NCBI GenBank assembly: GCA_018136815.1
Contig: CM030935.1
Span: 5,524,448 to 5,588,447, forward strand
Origin: Isochrysis galbana
Lineage: Eukaryota; Haptophyta; Isochrysidales; Isochrysidaceae
Length of the DNA: 64,000 nucleotides
Reading direction: 5' to 3'
How positions within the stretch are numbered: position 1 is the stretch's first letter; the number at the start of each line of letters is the position of its first letter. This document shows positions 10,301 through 18,811 of the stretch, in pieces. Below the pieces are notes generated by a model. The model saw only the letters and a program-made list of their open reading frames with translations. It had not been told where the DNA came from and did not search any database. A program made the translations under genes and the position numbers.

Positions 10301-12772
10301 TAAAAAGAGAGAACTGAGCGGCCCTTGGCCGGACGCTAGCCTATCAATAGCCTCTACAATGAGGGGTAGAGGGCTATCCTCGACGCGTAGCTTGGCGTTC
10401 GTGTCGCGGTAGTCCACGCAGAATCGAACGGAGCCATCTTTCTTGCTGACCAGGACTACTCGGGAAGCCCAAGCCGAATTTGACTTGCGAATAATGCCGG
10501 CGGCTTCCATCTTGGCTACCTCCTCTTCTATGATGAGCTCGCCCGCGCGGCCCACTCTAGACGGAGCATGCCGGTGAGGAACAGCGCCGGGGTTGAGTGG
10601 CAACTCCACCTCGAGAACGTGCGTATGGTTTGGAGCCCCCGGGTGCAACGCGAAAGCTTTGATGCGCCGGGCCAAGAGTTGGCGTACTTCTTCTCGTTGA
10701 TCGTCGGAAAGAAGCCGGTCTGGATCGATGGTGGCTGAGTCGAGTAGGGCTCGTTGCTCCTCGCTCAGCGCGGTGACAGGGTCACCATCCCCCTCGCTTC
10801 CAGTCGGAGTCCAGCCCCGGTGCAACTTGAAGCGCACCTGGAGCGAAGCTATCGGATGCAGAGACGGCAGGGTCAGCGCATTGACCCCGGTGTGGACGAT
10901 CGTCACCGCGATGCGATGATCGTCCGTGGGCGTGACCACCGTGGGCATTACGAGAGGGGACGAATCGAGAGCCTCGCGGTTTGGTAGGCGGTCGACCAGC
11001 ATCGCGCAGTCCGAATGATCTCGGAGAGCTAGCGGAACCCTAACCCAGATGGTTGCGCGGTGGAAGGCAGGAATCGTCACCGCTTGCTCCGTGTAGAGAA
11101 GATATTCGGACGAGGTAGACGCCGGAGCTTTGGCCGCAAACTCGTCGGCAGACTCAAAGAGAGGTGTATAGAGTGGCTGCCTAGCATCAGCAGCAGCCTC
11201 ACCCACCGATCCGGCCGGGATCTCTCGTGTTGCCGTCGACCTCTCCAGAAAGTCGACAGTCAGCGGCTGACCGGGTGACATCGAGATAGCTCCGACGAAG
11301 CCGGAGTCCGCGACTGGGGGCGGCGCCGTGGAAACTCTGACTACGCATTCGGAAAGGACTCTTGAAGAATCTTCTGCATCGCCAGAGGCCGGACGGAGGC
11401 GGAGGCTTCCCTCTGAGCTCGCGGCGTCGAGAGAAATGGTAGCGGAGTGAGCGGCCAAAAAATCGTTCCCGAGCAGAAGCATCGGGTTCCCTTCGATGAC
11501 CGCGAACGAATGACGGAAGAGGCGACCGGACAAGGAGAAGACGAGGCTAGCCCGGCCCCTAGTGATGAGAGGAAGGCCGTCCGGCCCATGTAGGTTGGGG
11601 ACGGTAGCGTCCGATACGCGTTCGACGCAAGCGTCTTCAGGTAGTCGATCGAGAAGAGCAGTGGTGATTACTGACGGGCCCGCTCCAGTGTCAGCCAGGG
11701 TGCTGTTCACCGTGAGAGCAACGTCCGGGAGAACGAACCCTTGAGCTGCGCGGTCGCCATCGGCACGGCAGACCACGAGATCGCGGACATAGAGGCAGTG
11801 ACGAGGGTAGAGCGGCGGCGGCGTGTCCGCGATAGATTCTACTGGAAGCGAGGTTCCGGCTCCGGGTGACGGGGTGGTTGGATTGGAGGCTGGCCTGGAC
11901 GGAGAAGATTCATCGACGTGGGGCACTCGCTCGATAGCGGCGGCTACCGTCTGCGGCACGAATGGTATTGAAGAGTATGGGGATGCCTTTGCCGAACTAG
12001 AGGGGTTAGGCACGCCATCATAGCCTAGCCCTCGACGGTCCGTCGGATGCCGAGGTTGATCCATTTGGCGTGACCATTCCTTCTCCAGGGACTTCTGCAA
12101 GTCTGTCTTCGGAAGCTTCGACAACTCGGAAAAACCAGCCGCACTGAGACCCCTAGCGGCAGCCCCATCGCAACACAGTGCCCGTGGAGTACCCTCTCCT
12201 TCGGCGGCGTCGGAGGGCTTGGTCTCGAGGGTCTGCATGCTCCGGTGTTCTGGCATCTCGGGCGTGTCATCTTCTCCCGAGTCGGGCCCGACATCCCAGG
12301 TTTCGAGTGGCCTTTCGGCTACGAACGAATTGGTCAGTTCGGCCACTCCCTCGTCGCCAGCCGTGAAGGAGGCGCTCGGAGATAGTGCATTGATGCCTTG
12401 GGAGCCCAGTCGAGACAAGATGGAAGGTTCCGACGGCTCCGCAGCTGCCGCTTGCTCAGCGATTTCTTGGGCGATGGAAGGCGTGACATCCTGCCACCGA
12501 TGGACCCCCGAAATTACATCACGATCGAAGACCTGCCACTTGCTGCGGCGCTTCTTCACCGTGTTGGAGGGCCTGGCGTTGTAGAGCGGTCCCTTATGGG
12601 CCACTCCCACGGCGTGAAGCAGTCCACTTCCGCCACGGTCCCGTCTTGCGATGCGTTGGTTTCCGAGTCCTTCCGATGGAGCAGGCGAGACGCATCGGCA
12701 ACGGGGCCCGCGTCTGAGATCACGACTACCGAATCGGACACTAGCGTACCGCTGGGAGGCGTGAGGTGAGAG
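7325..12772 (-). CDS. pol: Pol polyprotein: protease, RT, RNase H, integrase, chromodomain
   Basis: The frame opens after a TAG at 12775 and has no early ATG (first GTG at 12610), so it is probably made by -1 frameshifting from the overlapping methyltransferase frame. Numbering from 12610: a G-patch-like RRGLGYDG at about 192; protease active site LADTGAGPS near 305-313; RT from about 680, with FCVDYRD and the catalytic YLDD at 836-839; RNase H beginning TDGAS near 1001; integrase zinc finger H-x4-H...C-x2-C at about 1308-1346; integrase triad D1375, D1441 and E1477 with the canonical 35-residue spacing; a GPY motif near 1619; and a chromodomain at about 1666-1718 with its aromatic residues (YLVKWRGY, ATWE). 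All catalytic residues are present, so the enzyme set looks functional. Length is within the family range. Confidence 0.95.
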   Translation of the reverse strand, partial: LSPHASQRYASVRFGSRDLRRGPRCRCVSPAPSEGLGNQRIARRDRGGSGLLHAVGVAHKGPLYNARPSNTVKKRRSKWQVFDRDVISGVHRWQDVTPSIAQEIAEQAAAAEPSEPSILSRLGSQGINALSPSASFTAGDEGVAELTNSFVAERPLETWDVGPDSGEDDTPEMPEHRSMQTLETKPSDAAEGEGTPRALCCDGAAARGLSAAGFSELSKLPKTDLQKSLEKEWSRQMDQPRHPTDRRGLGYDGVPNPSSSAKASPYSSIPFVPQTVAAAIERVPHVDESSPSRPASNPTTPSPGAGTSLPVESIADTPPPLYPRHCLYVRDLVVCRADGDRAAQGFVLPDVALTVNSTLADTGAGPSVITTALLDRLPEDACVERVSDATVPNLHGPDGLPLITRGRASLVFSLSGRLFRHSFAVIEGNPMLLLGNDFLAAHSATISLDAASSEGSLRLRPASGDAEDSSRVLSECVVRVSTAPPPVADSGFVGAISMSPGQPLTVDFLERSTATREIPAGSVGEAAADARQPLYTPLFESADEFAAKAPASTSSEYLLYTEQAVTIPAFHRATIWVRVPLALRDHSDCAMLVDRLPNREALDSSPLVMPTVVTPTDDHRIAVTIVHTGVNALTLPSLHPIASLQVRFKLHRGWTPTGSEGDGDPVTALSEEQRALLDSATIDPDRLLSDDQREEVRQLLARRIKAFALHPGAPNHTHVLEVELPLNPGAVPHRHAPSRVGRAGELIIEEEVAKMEAAGIIRKSNSAWASRVVLVSKKDGSVRFCVDYRDTNAKLRVEDSPLPLIVEAIDRLASGQGPLSSLFLCTLDLASGFWGIPIKESHKHITAFTTPRGKYEFNFLPFGIQSGPSYMCRLMDIVLGALSWEICMPYLDDVGIWSTGVGPSEEARAQASFEQMLHRLDLVLERLEWAGLTCKMSKCVFFATSTEYLGHVVSREGLKMDPKKVAAVADIDPSSINSLEAVRSFLGLCSYYRRFIRQFAAKAAPLTALTRKGCDVAKESQSEECRRAIQELKTAITSEPVLTPPRDDRPFIVKTDGASKLGIAGILSQLGDDNRERVVGYYARSLTSAERHWTVTEIELLAALESIRNWRPYLWGRRFKLVVDHSALRWLHTMKDQVAGGPASRLTRWALKLADYRFDVEHKPGAVHQDADGLSRLASLEPEHEDESLAGPASLAVREPGSESLAEHERSHPVAAITRSVVTARGLQALDRSRRRASDSGPAIQSSYLAPGTPTSEEMRAALAEDPFVEPLLGSGETVNHEPSGQGSPPPAVASGPIADDDSCSSPVAPAPVSAQQSKMFRRFVVHDGLVYYRTVLDSTDPDSLVLYVPPSLRSRYLFAYHDRSGHLGVSRMSGLLRTRVYWPGMSSDVASYVRECHECTLAKPLPRALASPSGLSVGTYPFDVVYCDVLALAPTHNFVPGVSGYDKLVVFIDSLTRWIEAEPSNGDPSSEVALDMFIRLIVTRYGVPRQLRTDAGSNLCSVLVSRILELTGTDLSSTEPYRHEGVGFVERAQQTLIRLMRASNEGGGHWVDHLPFLLLSLRASSGRVTSRSPASLIFGRELRLPAQLSDPKTVSPTALEAASADVRSYASRLNASLRLSWSSALEATLAAQAESVRDATIKSQRPARFEPGDRVCMRLPGHANKLQFIYSGPYRVVEALSDTRYRLRDLENRLVKEEVHISNLRPYHTFVDEEPLADDEYIVEKLLDRRSHGGSIEYLVKWRGYSIREATWEPRSELLRRCSDLLDDYDRSVEETCPEDVESPEATSSSARDTPLPPVLDAPSSRTRSRLHSR

Positions 12773-13503
12773 CTAGAAGCTGCCTCGCCTCCCCCCTCCA
12801 TGAAGCGAGCCAGAGCCGTCCTCGGCTCAGCCAGTTCGAAGCCGGTCGAGCAAAGCGAAGGGCGTTCTCTCAAGCTGGCAGCAGCTTGGGAAATTGCCCA
12901 GTCCACCGTGAAGTCGAGCGAACGCGACGCCTTGGCTTCGCGCGCATAACGGCGCAAGACCGGCATCCACTGGGCCGCCATTGCACCGGCAATGCCCACA
13001 TAGGTGCGGCTGCGAAGGGCGCCACGGTGGGGCGACGGCGATAGATCCGCCATCGCGGATAGACGTCCCTCGACAATCTTCGAAGGCTGCAGGGGCGGGA
13101 GTGAAGCCGTCAGGTACAGGCCAGTTGCTTTTTGATGGCCCGTGCCGTGCTGCCACGGCTGCACAAACTGCCGCGGTCGCAACCCCCCGACTAAGGCGGA
13201 GGCTTCCGCGTGCATTCGAGGATTTTCGACGGCAACGAAAGGCGCGTTGGCGCTTGCCATGGCGAGGAAGACTCTAGCGGCGGATTCGAGAGCCTGGCGT
13301 CGTCCCGGCTCCCGATCGAGCCACTGGCAACTCACCGCCGACAAATACGTGCACGGCGGATGCGCGACCACGAGGTCCCAACCGAGGTTTTGAATGTGAA
13401 GAGCATCTCCGCAGAAGTGGGGAATGTAGTCGATCTCCGACGGTCGTAGATCGCACGTCGCGACGTGCGCTCCGGCGAGTAGGAACATCGAAGACACGAC
13501 CCG
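12556..13503 (-). CDS. Phage-like C5 cytosine DNA methyltransferase domain in a retrotransposon
   Basis: Numbering from the GTG at 13497: CDLRPSE near 15-21 (end of the SAM-binding half), motif IV HPPCTYLS with the catalytic Cys at 49, motif VI VAVENPRMH at 89-96, conserved QPWQHGTGHQKATGLYL near 113-129, and motif VIII-like LRSRTYVGIA at 161-170. This order and wording match small phage and prophage proteins annotated as DNA cytosine methyltransferases, and not eukaryotic DNMT1 or DNMT3 types. The SAM-binding motif I (VLVVGEASG) lies just upstream in a different frame (about 13537-13508), so a pair of single-base disruptions separates it from the rest. The C-terminal 130 residues are a linker overlapping the start of Pol by about 215 bp. 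It sits between Gag and Pol. Cytosine methylation activity is inferred from motifs only. Confidence 0.85.
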   Translation of the reverse strand, partial: RVVSSMFLLAGAHVATCDLRPSEIDYIPHFCGDALHIQNLGWDLVVAHPPCTYLSAVSCQWLDREPGRRQALESAARVFLAMASANAPFVAVENPRMHAEASALVGGLRPRQFVQPWQHGTGHQKATGLYLTASLPPLQPSKIVEGRLSAMADLSPSPHRGALRSRTYVGIAGAMAAQWMPVLRRYAREAKASRSLDFTVDWAISQAAASLRERPSLCSTGFELAEPRTALARFMEGGGEAASSSHLTPPSGTLVSDSVVVISDAGPVADASRLLHRKDSETNASQDGTVAEVDCFTPWEWPIRDRSTTPGPPTR

Positions 13504-13509
13504 CTAGCT

Positions 13510-13956
13510 TCACCGACGACTAGAACGCGGGGTGGAGGAATCCCCTCGGCCGCGTCGAAACGTCACGGCGTCGTGGATCGCCGCTAACTCAGCGCAAAGC
13601 TCGTCAAAATGCGTCGGCAGTACGGCAGAGGGTGATGAATGAGTGCTCGCGTGCGGCCGCCGCAAGGCTAGAGCAGCTTCGGCGAGATGGCGGGGCAAGA
13701 TGACGGAGGAACCGCTAGCCCGGGCACGGGAGGCGGCTAACATTTGGAGCTCGCGCGTAGGGGCGCGGGCAGCTTCAGTAGACTTGGCGGCCGAGGAACA
13801 ACCAACCACGGCGATCCGGTGGATGGCCTCGGCAGTAGAATTCAGGGGGAGGGGGTCGTCGCCCTGAAGTTTCGGTGGGCTAGACCTGAAGGGGGTTGGC
13901 TCCGGCGGGCGATCCCTGGAACAGGGATCCTCCGGAGAGCCGAGAGAAAGAGGAGA
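13510..13956 (-). CDS. gag: Gag-like protein, C-terminal part
   Basis: An open frame running out of the assembly gap and ending at TGA 13512-13510. The visible about 149 residues are Ala/Ser/Pro/Arg-rich. No CCHC zinc knuckle or capsid motif is visible, so the Gag assignment rests on position upstream of the methyltransferase and Pol. It is in the same frame as the methyltransferase, separated by TGA-AGC-TAG. Gag and methyltransferase were probably once a single polyprotein. Confidence 0.55.
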   Translation of the reverse strand, partial: SPLSLGSPEDPCSRDRPPEPTPFRSSPPKLQGDDPLPLNSTAEAIHRIAVVGCSSAAKSTEAARAPTRELQMLAASRARASGSSVILPRHLAEAALALRRPHASTHSSPSAVLPTHFDELCAELAAIHDAVTFRRGRGDSSTPRSSRR

Positions 13957-14056
13957 NNNNNNNNNNNNNNNNNNNNNNNNNNNNNNNNNNNNNNNNNNNN
14001 NNNNNNNNNNNNNNNNNNNNNNNNNNNNNNNNNNNNNNNNNNNNNNNNNNNNNNNN
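13957..14056. other. Assembly gap (100 N)
   Basis: Exactly 100 N, the conventional placeholder for a gap of unknown length. It truncates the retrotransposon's Gag and hides the 5' LTR. Confidence 0.99.
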
Positions 14057-14444
14057 CAAACCCGCATTCCAGTCACACTTTTGCACACATTATTGAGACG
14101 ATGGGGCTCCTCTGCTACACGTTAGCCTCACCGACCCCTCGTCCCCGAGAGAAGGCTCCTCCCGCCTCCCCTTCTTGCTTCTCCTCCTCTTCCTCCCTGG
14201 CTCTTCCTTGCTCCAAGCCCGGATGGGACAACGGGTACAAACAAGGTCAACAGGTTTCGGGGGCCTTTTCCTATTAAGAGGACATGTTAACATGTCGCAA
14301 TAGGTCCGTAACAGGTCAAAATAAATATGTGATTTATAATAATAATATGAATATGATTGGTGATTGGCTTCTGACTTCTGAGCTTAGTTACTAGGGAGAG
14401 GAAGGGATCTGAGATGATTTGGGCGTGGCTACGATAGCGGTACC
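14057..14444. other. Intergenic, no gene recognised
   Basis: Follows the gap and shows no resemblance to the retrotransposon LTR, so the element is not continuous across the gap. It contains a small palindrome (GACATGTTAACATGTC, 14280-14295). Otherwise nothing was recognised. Confidence 0.4.
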
Positions 14445-14460
14445 TATAGTATAGGCCTAT

Positions 14461-15320
14461 TCAACTACTTTTATAAGTAGGAGGCCAATGGGGGCCTCGC
14501 GCCCCCCTCTCTCCATCGCAGACACCCCCTGGGTGGGCCTGCACAACCAACCTCAGCCCCTGCCTGCTGGCAGGGGCTGAGCTGACATCAATCTGGCCCG
14601 GACCTTCGCCGAGCGCGCGCCGCGCGCCGCACGCACTCGCCTGCACTGGCCCTCGCTCGTACTGACCCCCCCCCTCACCACTGAGCCACAGACCACCGAG
14701 GCCGCCAGGAGGGCACCCAGGGCCAGCGAGGCGAGCGAGGGAGAGGCAGGAGAGGCCAGGGGCGCTGCCCCAGCCTCCACTGCCCCCTGAGCTGCCCTGG
14801 CTGGCCCTGTGGGGGGCCCCGAGGGGCCCCCCAGAAGGGGGCCATGGCGCGCGCCATGCAGCACACGCCCGTAGGAGAACGAAGAGAGCGACGGGAAAAG
14901 AACGACAAAAAAACCACACGATCTGGCCCGAGAATAGGTAAGATAACCGCCCATTTACGGTATATCAACGGGAAGACACCCCGCGCGGCAGTCAAACACC
15001 GCGAAAGTGCGGCAGCGGACGAAGAAAGGCCGAAGGGCGGGGGCCGAGACCCCCCGGGGACACTATAAGCTAGTTCAGGAGGCGTTTTACGTTTGTCTGC
15101 CACAGGAACACCCAACATCAGGTCTGCCCCAGCCCGCCCCTTGCGCTTGGCCCGTCGTAGTGCACGCGGCCCCCCCCCCCGATACCAAAGACAAAGGAAT
15201 GAAGGGGGTAGTGTAAAGGGAGTGAGTGTTCTGGGGTATAGGCGATGGCGTGAGTCGGTACCGTGAGTGCGTGGTCTTTATAGCTAGCGGTAGTAGCCTG
15301 AATCTTCAGATGTTTTTTTT
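14461..15320 (+). mobile_element. Structured retroposon with 16-bp target-site duplication
   Basis: Flanked by perfect direct repeats TATAGTATAGGCCTAT (14445-14460 and 15321-15336) and ending in a T-run. The 5' end has the near-palindrome CTACTTTTATAAGTAG followed by a GC hairpin (GGGGGCCTCGCGCCCCCC). The 5' 450 bp match the element at 27705. It has no intact ORF. The long TSD and tail are hallmarks of target-primed reverse transcription, so it is a non-autonomous retroposon mobilised by another element's enzyme. Confidence 0.8.
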
Positions 15321-15336
15321 TATAGTATAGGCCTAT

Positions 15337-16070
<734 letters not shown>

Positions 16071-16377
16071 CTCCTACTGCCTGCCTCCCTCTTCCCTGCT
16101 CGCTCGTAACTGGGGTTGCCAGGGGGTGCTGCGCACTGGCTGGAAAGAAATATTGTGTTAAAGACGCGACATGCCGTGGTACCATTGGGTATTCGGCATT
16201 GTACCCATGGGTATAATAATTAGCTTTGTGCTCATCTTTGTAATAATAATACTCATTGGAGGAATTGTTCAGACATTCCTACCTGAAAAAGAAAACAAGC
16301 TAAAACGGTGATACCTCACGATAGACATTCTGAGTGAAAACAAAACTATCACCTGGCCCTCTTTTGATGGAATGCGA

Positions 16378-17135
16378 GAACTAAGTTTATACTTGGTTGC
16401 CCCATGGGGGGGCACGAGCCCCCCCCTCTCTCCACTCCTCCCCTGCCATGGGGGAGGAACCACTCATCCTCCTGGCACGCCTGATGGCTTGCCAGGAGGC
16501 CACTGCCCTACTGACCCACTCCCTTCCCCACAGGCTCGCCTCATTCGCCCATCCTGGCCCCTCGTGACCAGCCCATTGCTCCAACCCCCCCTCCCCCCCT
16601 GGTCGACAGGCAGACAGGTGCAGCGTGGGGGCCCCAGAGGCTCAGGAGCGCCAGCGAGGGGGAGGCAGGGGAGGCCAGGGCCCAGCCCCAGCCTCCTCTG
16701 CCCCCTGAGCTGGCCTCCAGGAGCCTCCAGGGGCCGCCAGAGGGCAGCTGGAGGCCTGCCGCAGGCGCGCCATCGCGCGTGCCGCAGGAGAGGGGAGAGA
16801 GAGCGCGGAGAAGGGGGTGGGCGGAGCGAGAGCTCCGCCCATCGAAAAATTGGTAAGTCCCGCTCCTGTTTACAGGATAAGTCGGGACAGAGTCGGCCGC
16901 CCACTCGGAGACACAGGAGGAAGGGGGGGAAAGATCACCGGGGGGGGGCGCGGGCCACCGGACCATATCTAAGCCCTTCACCCCTATCCCCCTAGTAGTG
17001 CACGGGGGGAGTCGCCTTATGGCGGGGGGAGAAGGGCCGGGGGAGTGGGGGTGTAGAAAGTATGCTACGTGCTACGTGTAGTAAGTAGTGGTTCCATTCG
17101 CCGCGAGTGCGGTAAGAATATTAGAAGGTTTTTTT
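16378..17135 (+). mobile_element. Structured retroposon with 16-bp target-site duplication and T-tail
   Basis: Flanked by perfect direct repeats TTTTGATGGAATGCGA (16362-16377 and 17136-17151). It starts GAACTAAGTTTATACTTGG, then a GC hairpin (GGGGGGGCACGAGCCCCCCC), and ends GTAAGAATATTAGAAGG plus a T-run. It is a near full-length match, inverted, of 39010-39789. No coding sequence is supported. Confidence 0.85.
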
Positions 17136-17151
17136 TTTTGATGGAATGCGA

Positions 17152-17571
17152 CTTTGGTAGGCCTCTTGACCTCTTAATAGAACCTATTAGAAGCCTATTG
17201 TCCCATCTGGGGCTCCAAGGTCGCGTTCAATCGAAAGAGGTCGTTTTAATAATGTAATTTTTCATACTGGAGATGAGGAGAGGCTTTGGTGGCCATGGTG
17301 GCCATGGTGGCCATGGTGGCTTGTGGGCTGTGTGGCTTGTTGGTGGTGGCACGGGCCGTGGCTCGTGCCCACCTGGTCTGTCTTGGGTGCTGCACGCGCT
17401 CGCGTCGGCGGCGCGGCGGTAGTCGCGGCCCGTTCGGCCGGCGAGGCGGGGGTGACGGCAGGGGAGGAGGGGAGCGACGTGCGCTCCATGACCCTATCTT
17501 TTAAGGATAGTTCCACGGATCGCCGACAGATCACAAATCGTCCTTTGATCGTCGTCCGTCGCTGTTTGATC
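17152..17571. other. Intergenic with a short GGCCATGGT tandem repeat
   Basis: Contains four copies of a GGTGGCCATGGTGGCCAT-like unit near 17285-17330. No supported gene. Confidence 0.35.
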
Positions 17572-17830
17572 GGAGTGTTTGGGTTTGATTTCAGTCGAGG
17601 TACGTGAGAAAGTCGTGTGGCGAGAGTCGGAGTGTTTTCTTGGGTGTCTGTGTCCGTCGTCCTGTCGTCAGTCGTCATCCGTCGCTCTCGCTCTCGTCCT
17701 CTCGTTCTCGTCTAACGCTCATACCTACACTCTCGCCTCTCCTCGCTAGTCGCTAGCCCCTGCCAACACAGCCCTCCTCTCACTCGCCCTCGCCTCTCGC
17801 CCCGTCTCCGAAGTCGTCTCCCTCGCCGCG
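17572..17830 (+). repeat. Dispersed repeat, copy 1 (direct mate at 29756-30104)
   Basis: Shares GGAGTGTTTGGGTTTGATTT, CGTCGTCCTGTCGTCAGTCG and the CCTCTCACTC...CCTCGCCTCTCGCC block with 29756-30104, in the same orientation. Possibly part of an LTR-type element, since the second copy directly follows an LTR fragment. Confidence 0.7.
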
Positions 17831-18299
17831 CCTGCCGCCGGCCTCGCTCCTTCCTCATGCTGCCCTCAGGCCCCATGGGCCATCCATTCCAATTCGTCAG
17901 AGGCGCCCCCCCATGCTGAACTAAGTATAAAGTTAGTTGGCGCGTATGGGGATTGATGGGCGCCCTAATCCCTGCCCTGCCCATTTTCGCCGGCGAGCGC
18001 GCGAGCACAGTCGCGGCCTCTGCAGTCGCGCGCTCCGAACGCCGCAAGAAGCGGCCGTCTGGCAGTGCTACGGAGGACGCCCTAGCGTCACTACCAGCGC
18101 GTCCTGCCAGCGCGTCCTTAACAGCACTTGTATAGTGGCAGTAGTGGTATACTAGTATCTTTAACTATGAACTGTTGTATGCTATTGCTAATGCGCTATT
18201 GCTATTGCCATAAACATGAGGGCCAACGAAAAGTGCCAAGCAATGAAGAACGCCCCCCGGTGCTCACAAGCACTTCGGGATGCCTAAGATTGCACATAC
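17831..18299. other. Intergenic, no gene recognised
   Basis: Includes a short copy of the retroposon head palindrome (AACTAAGTATAAAGTTAGTT at about 17918-17938). No supported gene. Confidence 0.3.
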
Positions 18300-18800
18300 C
18301 TGATGTTCTTAAATCCTCGCTGCCGTCATCGCAACTGGATCAACATCATGTAGGAGTAGGTCATGAAGATGGAATAGATTATCGTCAAGAGGCCGGTCCG
18401 CACCTGGAGTCTCTCGGTTGCATCCTTCTAGGTCTTGTACCCGAAAGCGCATCATGGGTAGAACAAGAATTCAAGTAAAGGATACGTATAGTAGTGGGAC
18501 GAACTGTGTACCTGTGGCGATCCTGTTTGCCTCTGCGTACTTGTTGCCTAGTTGCCTCCACCACGAGTGTCGCAATGGGAAGAACGTTTTGTGGATGGAA
18601 TGGCAAGGTATGAGGCCGGCGCACACCTGGGATCTTGTAGTGGTCTTGAAATACATTGCAATTGTAAGCAGGATTTTGATTGGCTTAAAAAGAACAACAT
18701 TTCGATGGGATGAATGGGTGGGGGGCACTGCTTACCTGCAGTAGCTTTGTCCACGGACGTTGAGAGGTAACTTGGATCATGTGTGATTCCGGTCATAATT
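18300..18800 (-). other. Possible small spliced transcript with regularly spaced CAG|GT junctions
   Basis: On the minus strand, CAG|GT boundaries occur near 18738, 18627, 18512, 18402 and 18300, spaced 100-115 bp. Each could be an acceptor or a donor. The segment 18402-18300 reads as a hydrophobic stretch (GLLTIIYSIFMTYSYMMLI). A short ATG frame begins at 18796. No family was recognised. This could be a spliced 3' extension of the LRR gene, a small gene, or chance. Confidence 0.3.
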
Positions 18801-18811
18801 TGGGCTTCTCC

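Larger units (their letters stand above)
5942..13956 (-). mobile_element. Ty3/gypsy chromovirus-type retrotransposon carrying a DNA methyltransferase (5' end missing)
   Basis: In minus-strand order: partial Gag-like frame (13956-13510), C5 cytosine methyltransferase-like frame (13503-12556), Pol with aspartic protease, reverse transcriptase, RNase H, integrase and chromodomain (12772-7325), a roughly 380-bp 3' untranslated stretch ending in a G-rich polypurine-like tract (CGGGGGGTG), and one LTR (6947-5942). The 5' LTR and the start of Gag fall in the assembly gap at 13957-14056 or beyond. Domain order and chromodomain place it with the chromoviruses. Pol is a single intact 1761-codon frame, so the insertion is recent or the family is active. 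The frame is broken only at the Gag/methyltransferase boundary. LTR relics of related elements lie at 29440, 52418 and 59484. Confidence 0.9.

Noticed and set aside
12610..12610. GTG at 12610 as the Pol start codon
   Set aside because: The frame is open upstream to 12772 and GTG starts are not expected in a nuclear eukaryotic mRNA; frameshifting fits better.
14461..14954. Several overlapping Gly/Pro/Ala ORFs
   Set aside because: They lie inside a non-coding retroposon whose copies do not share any open frame.
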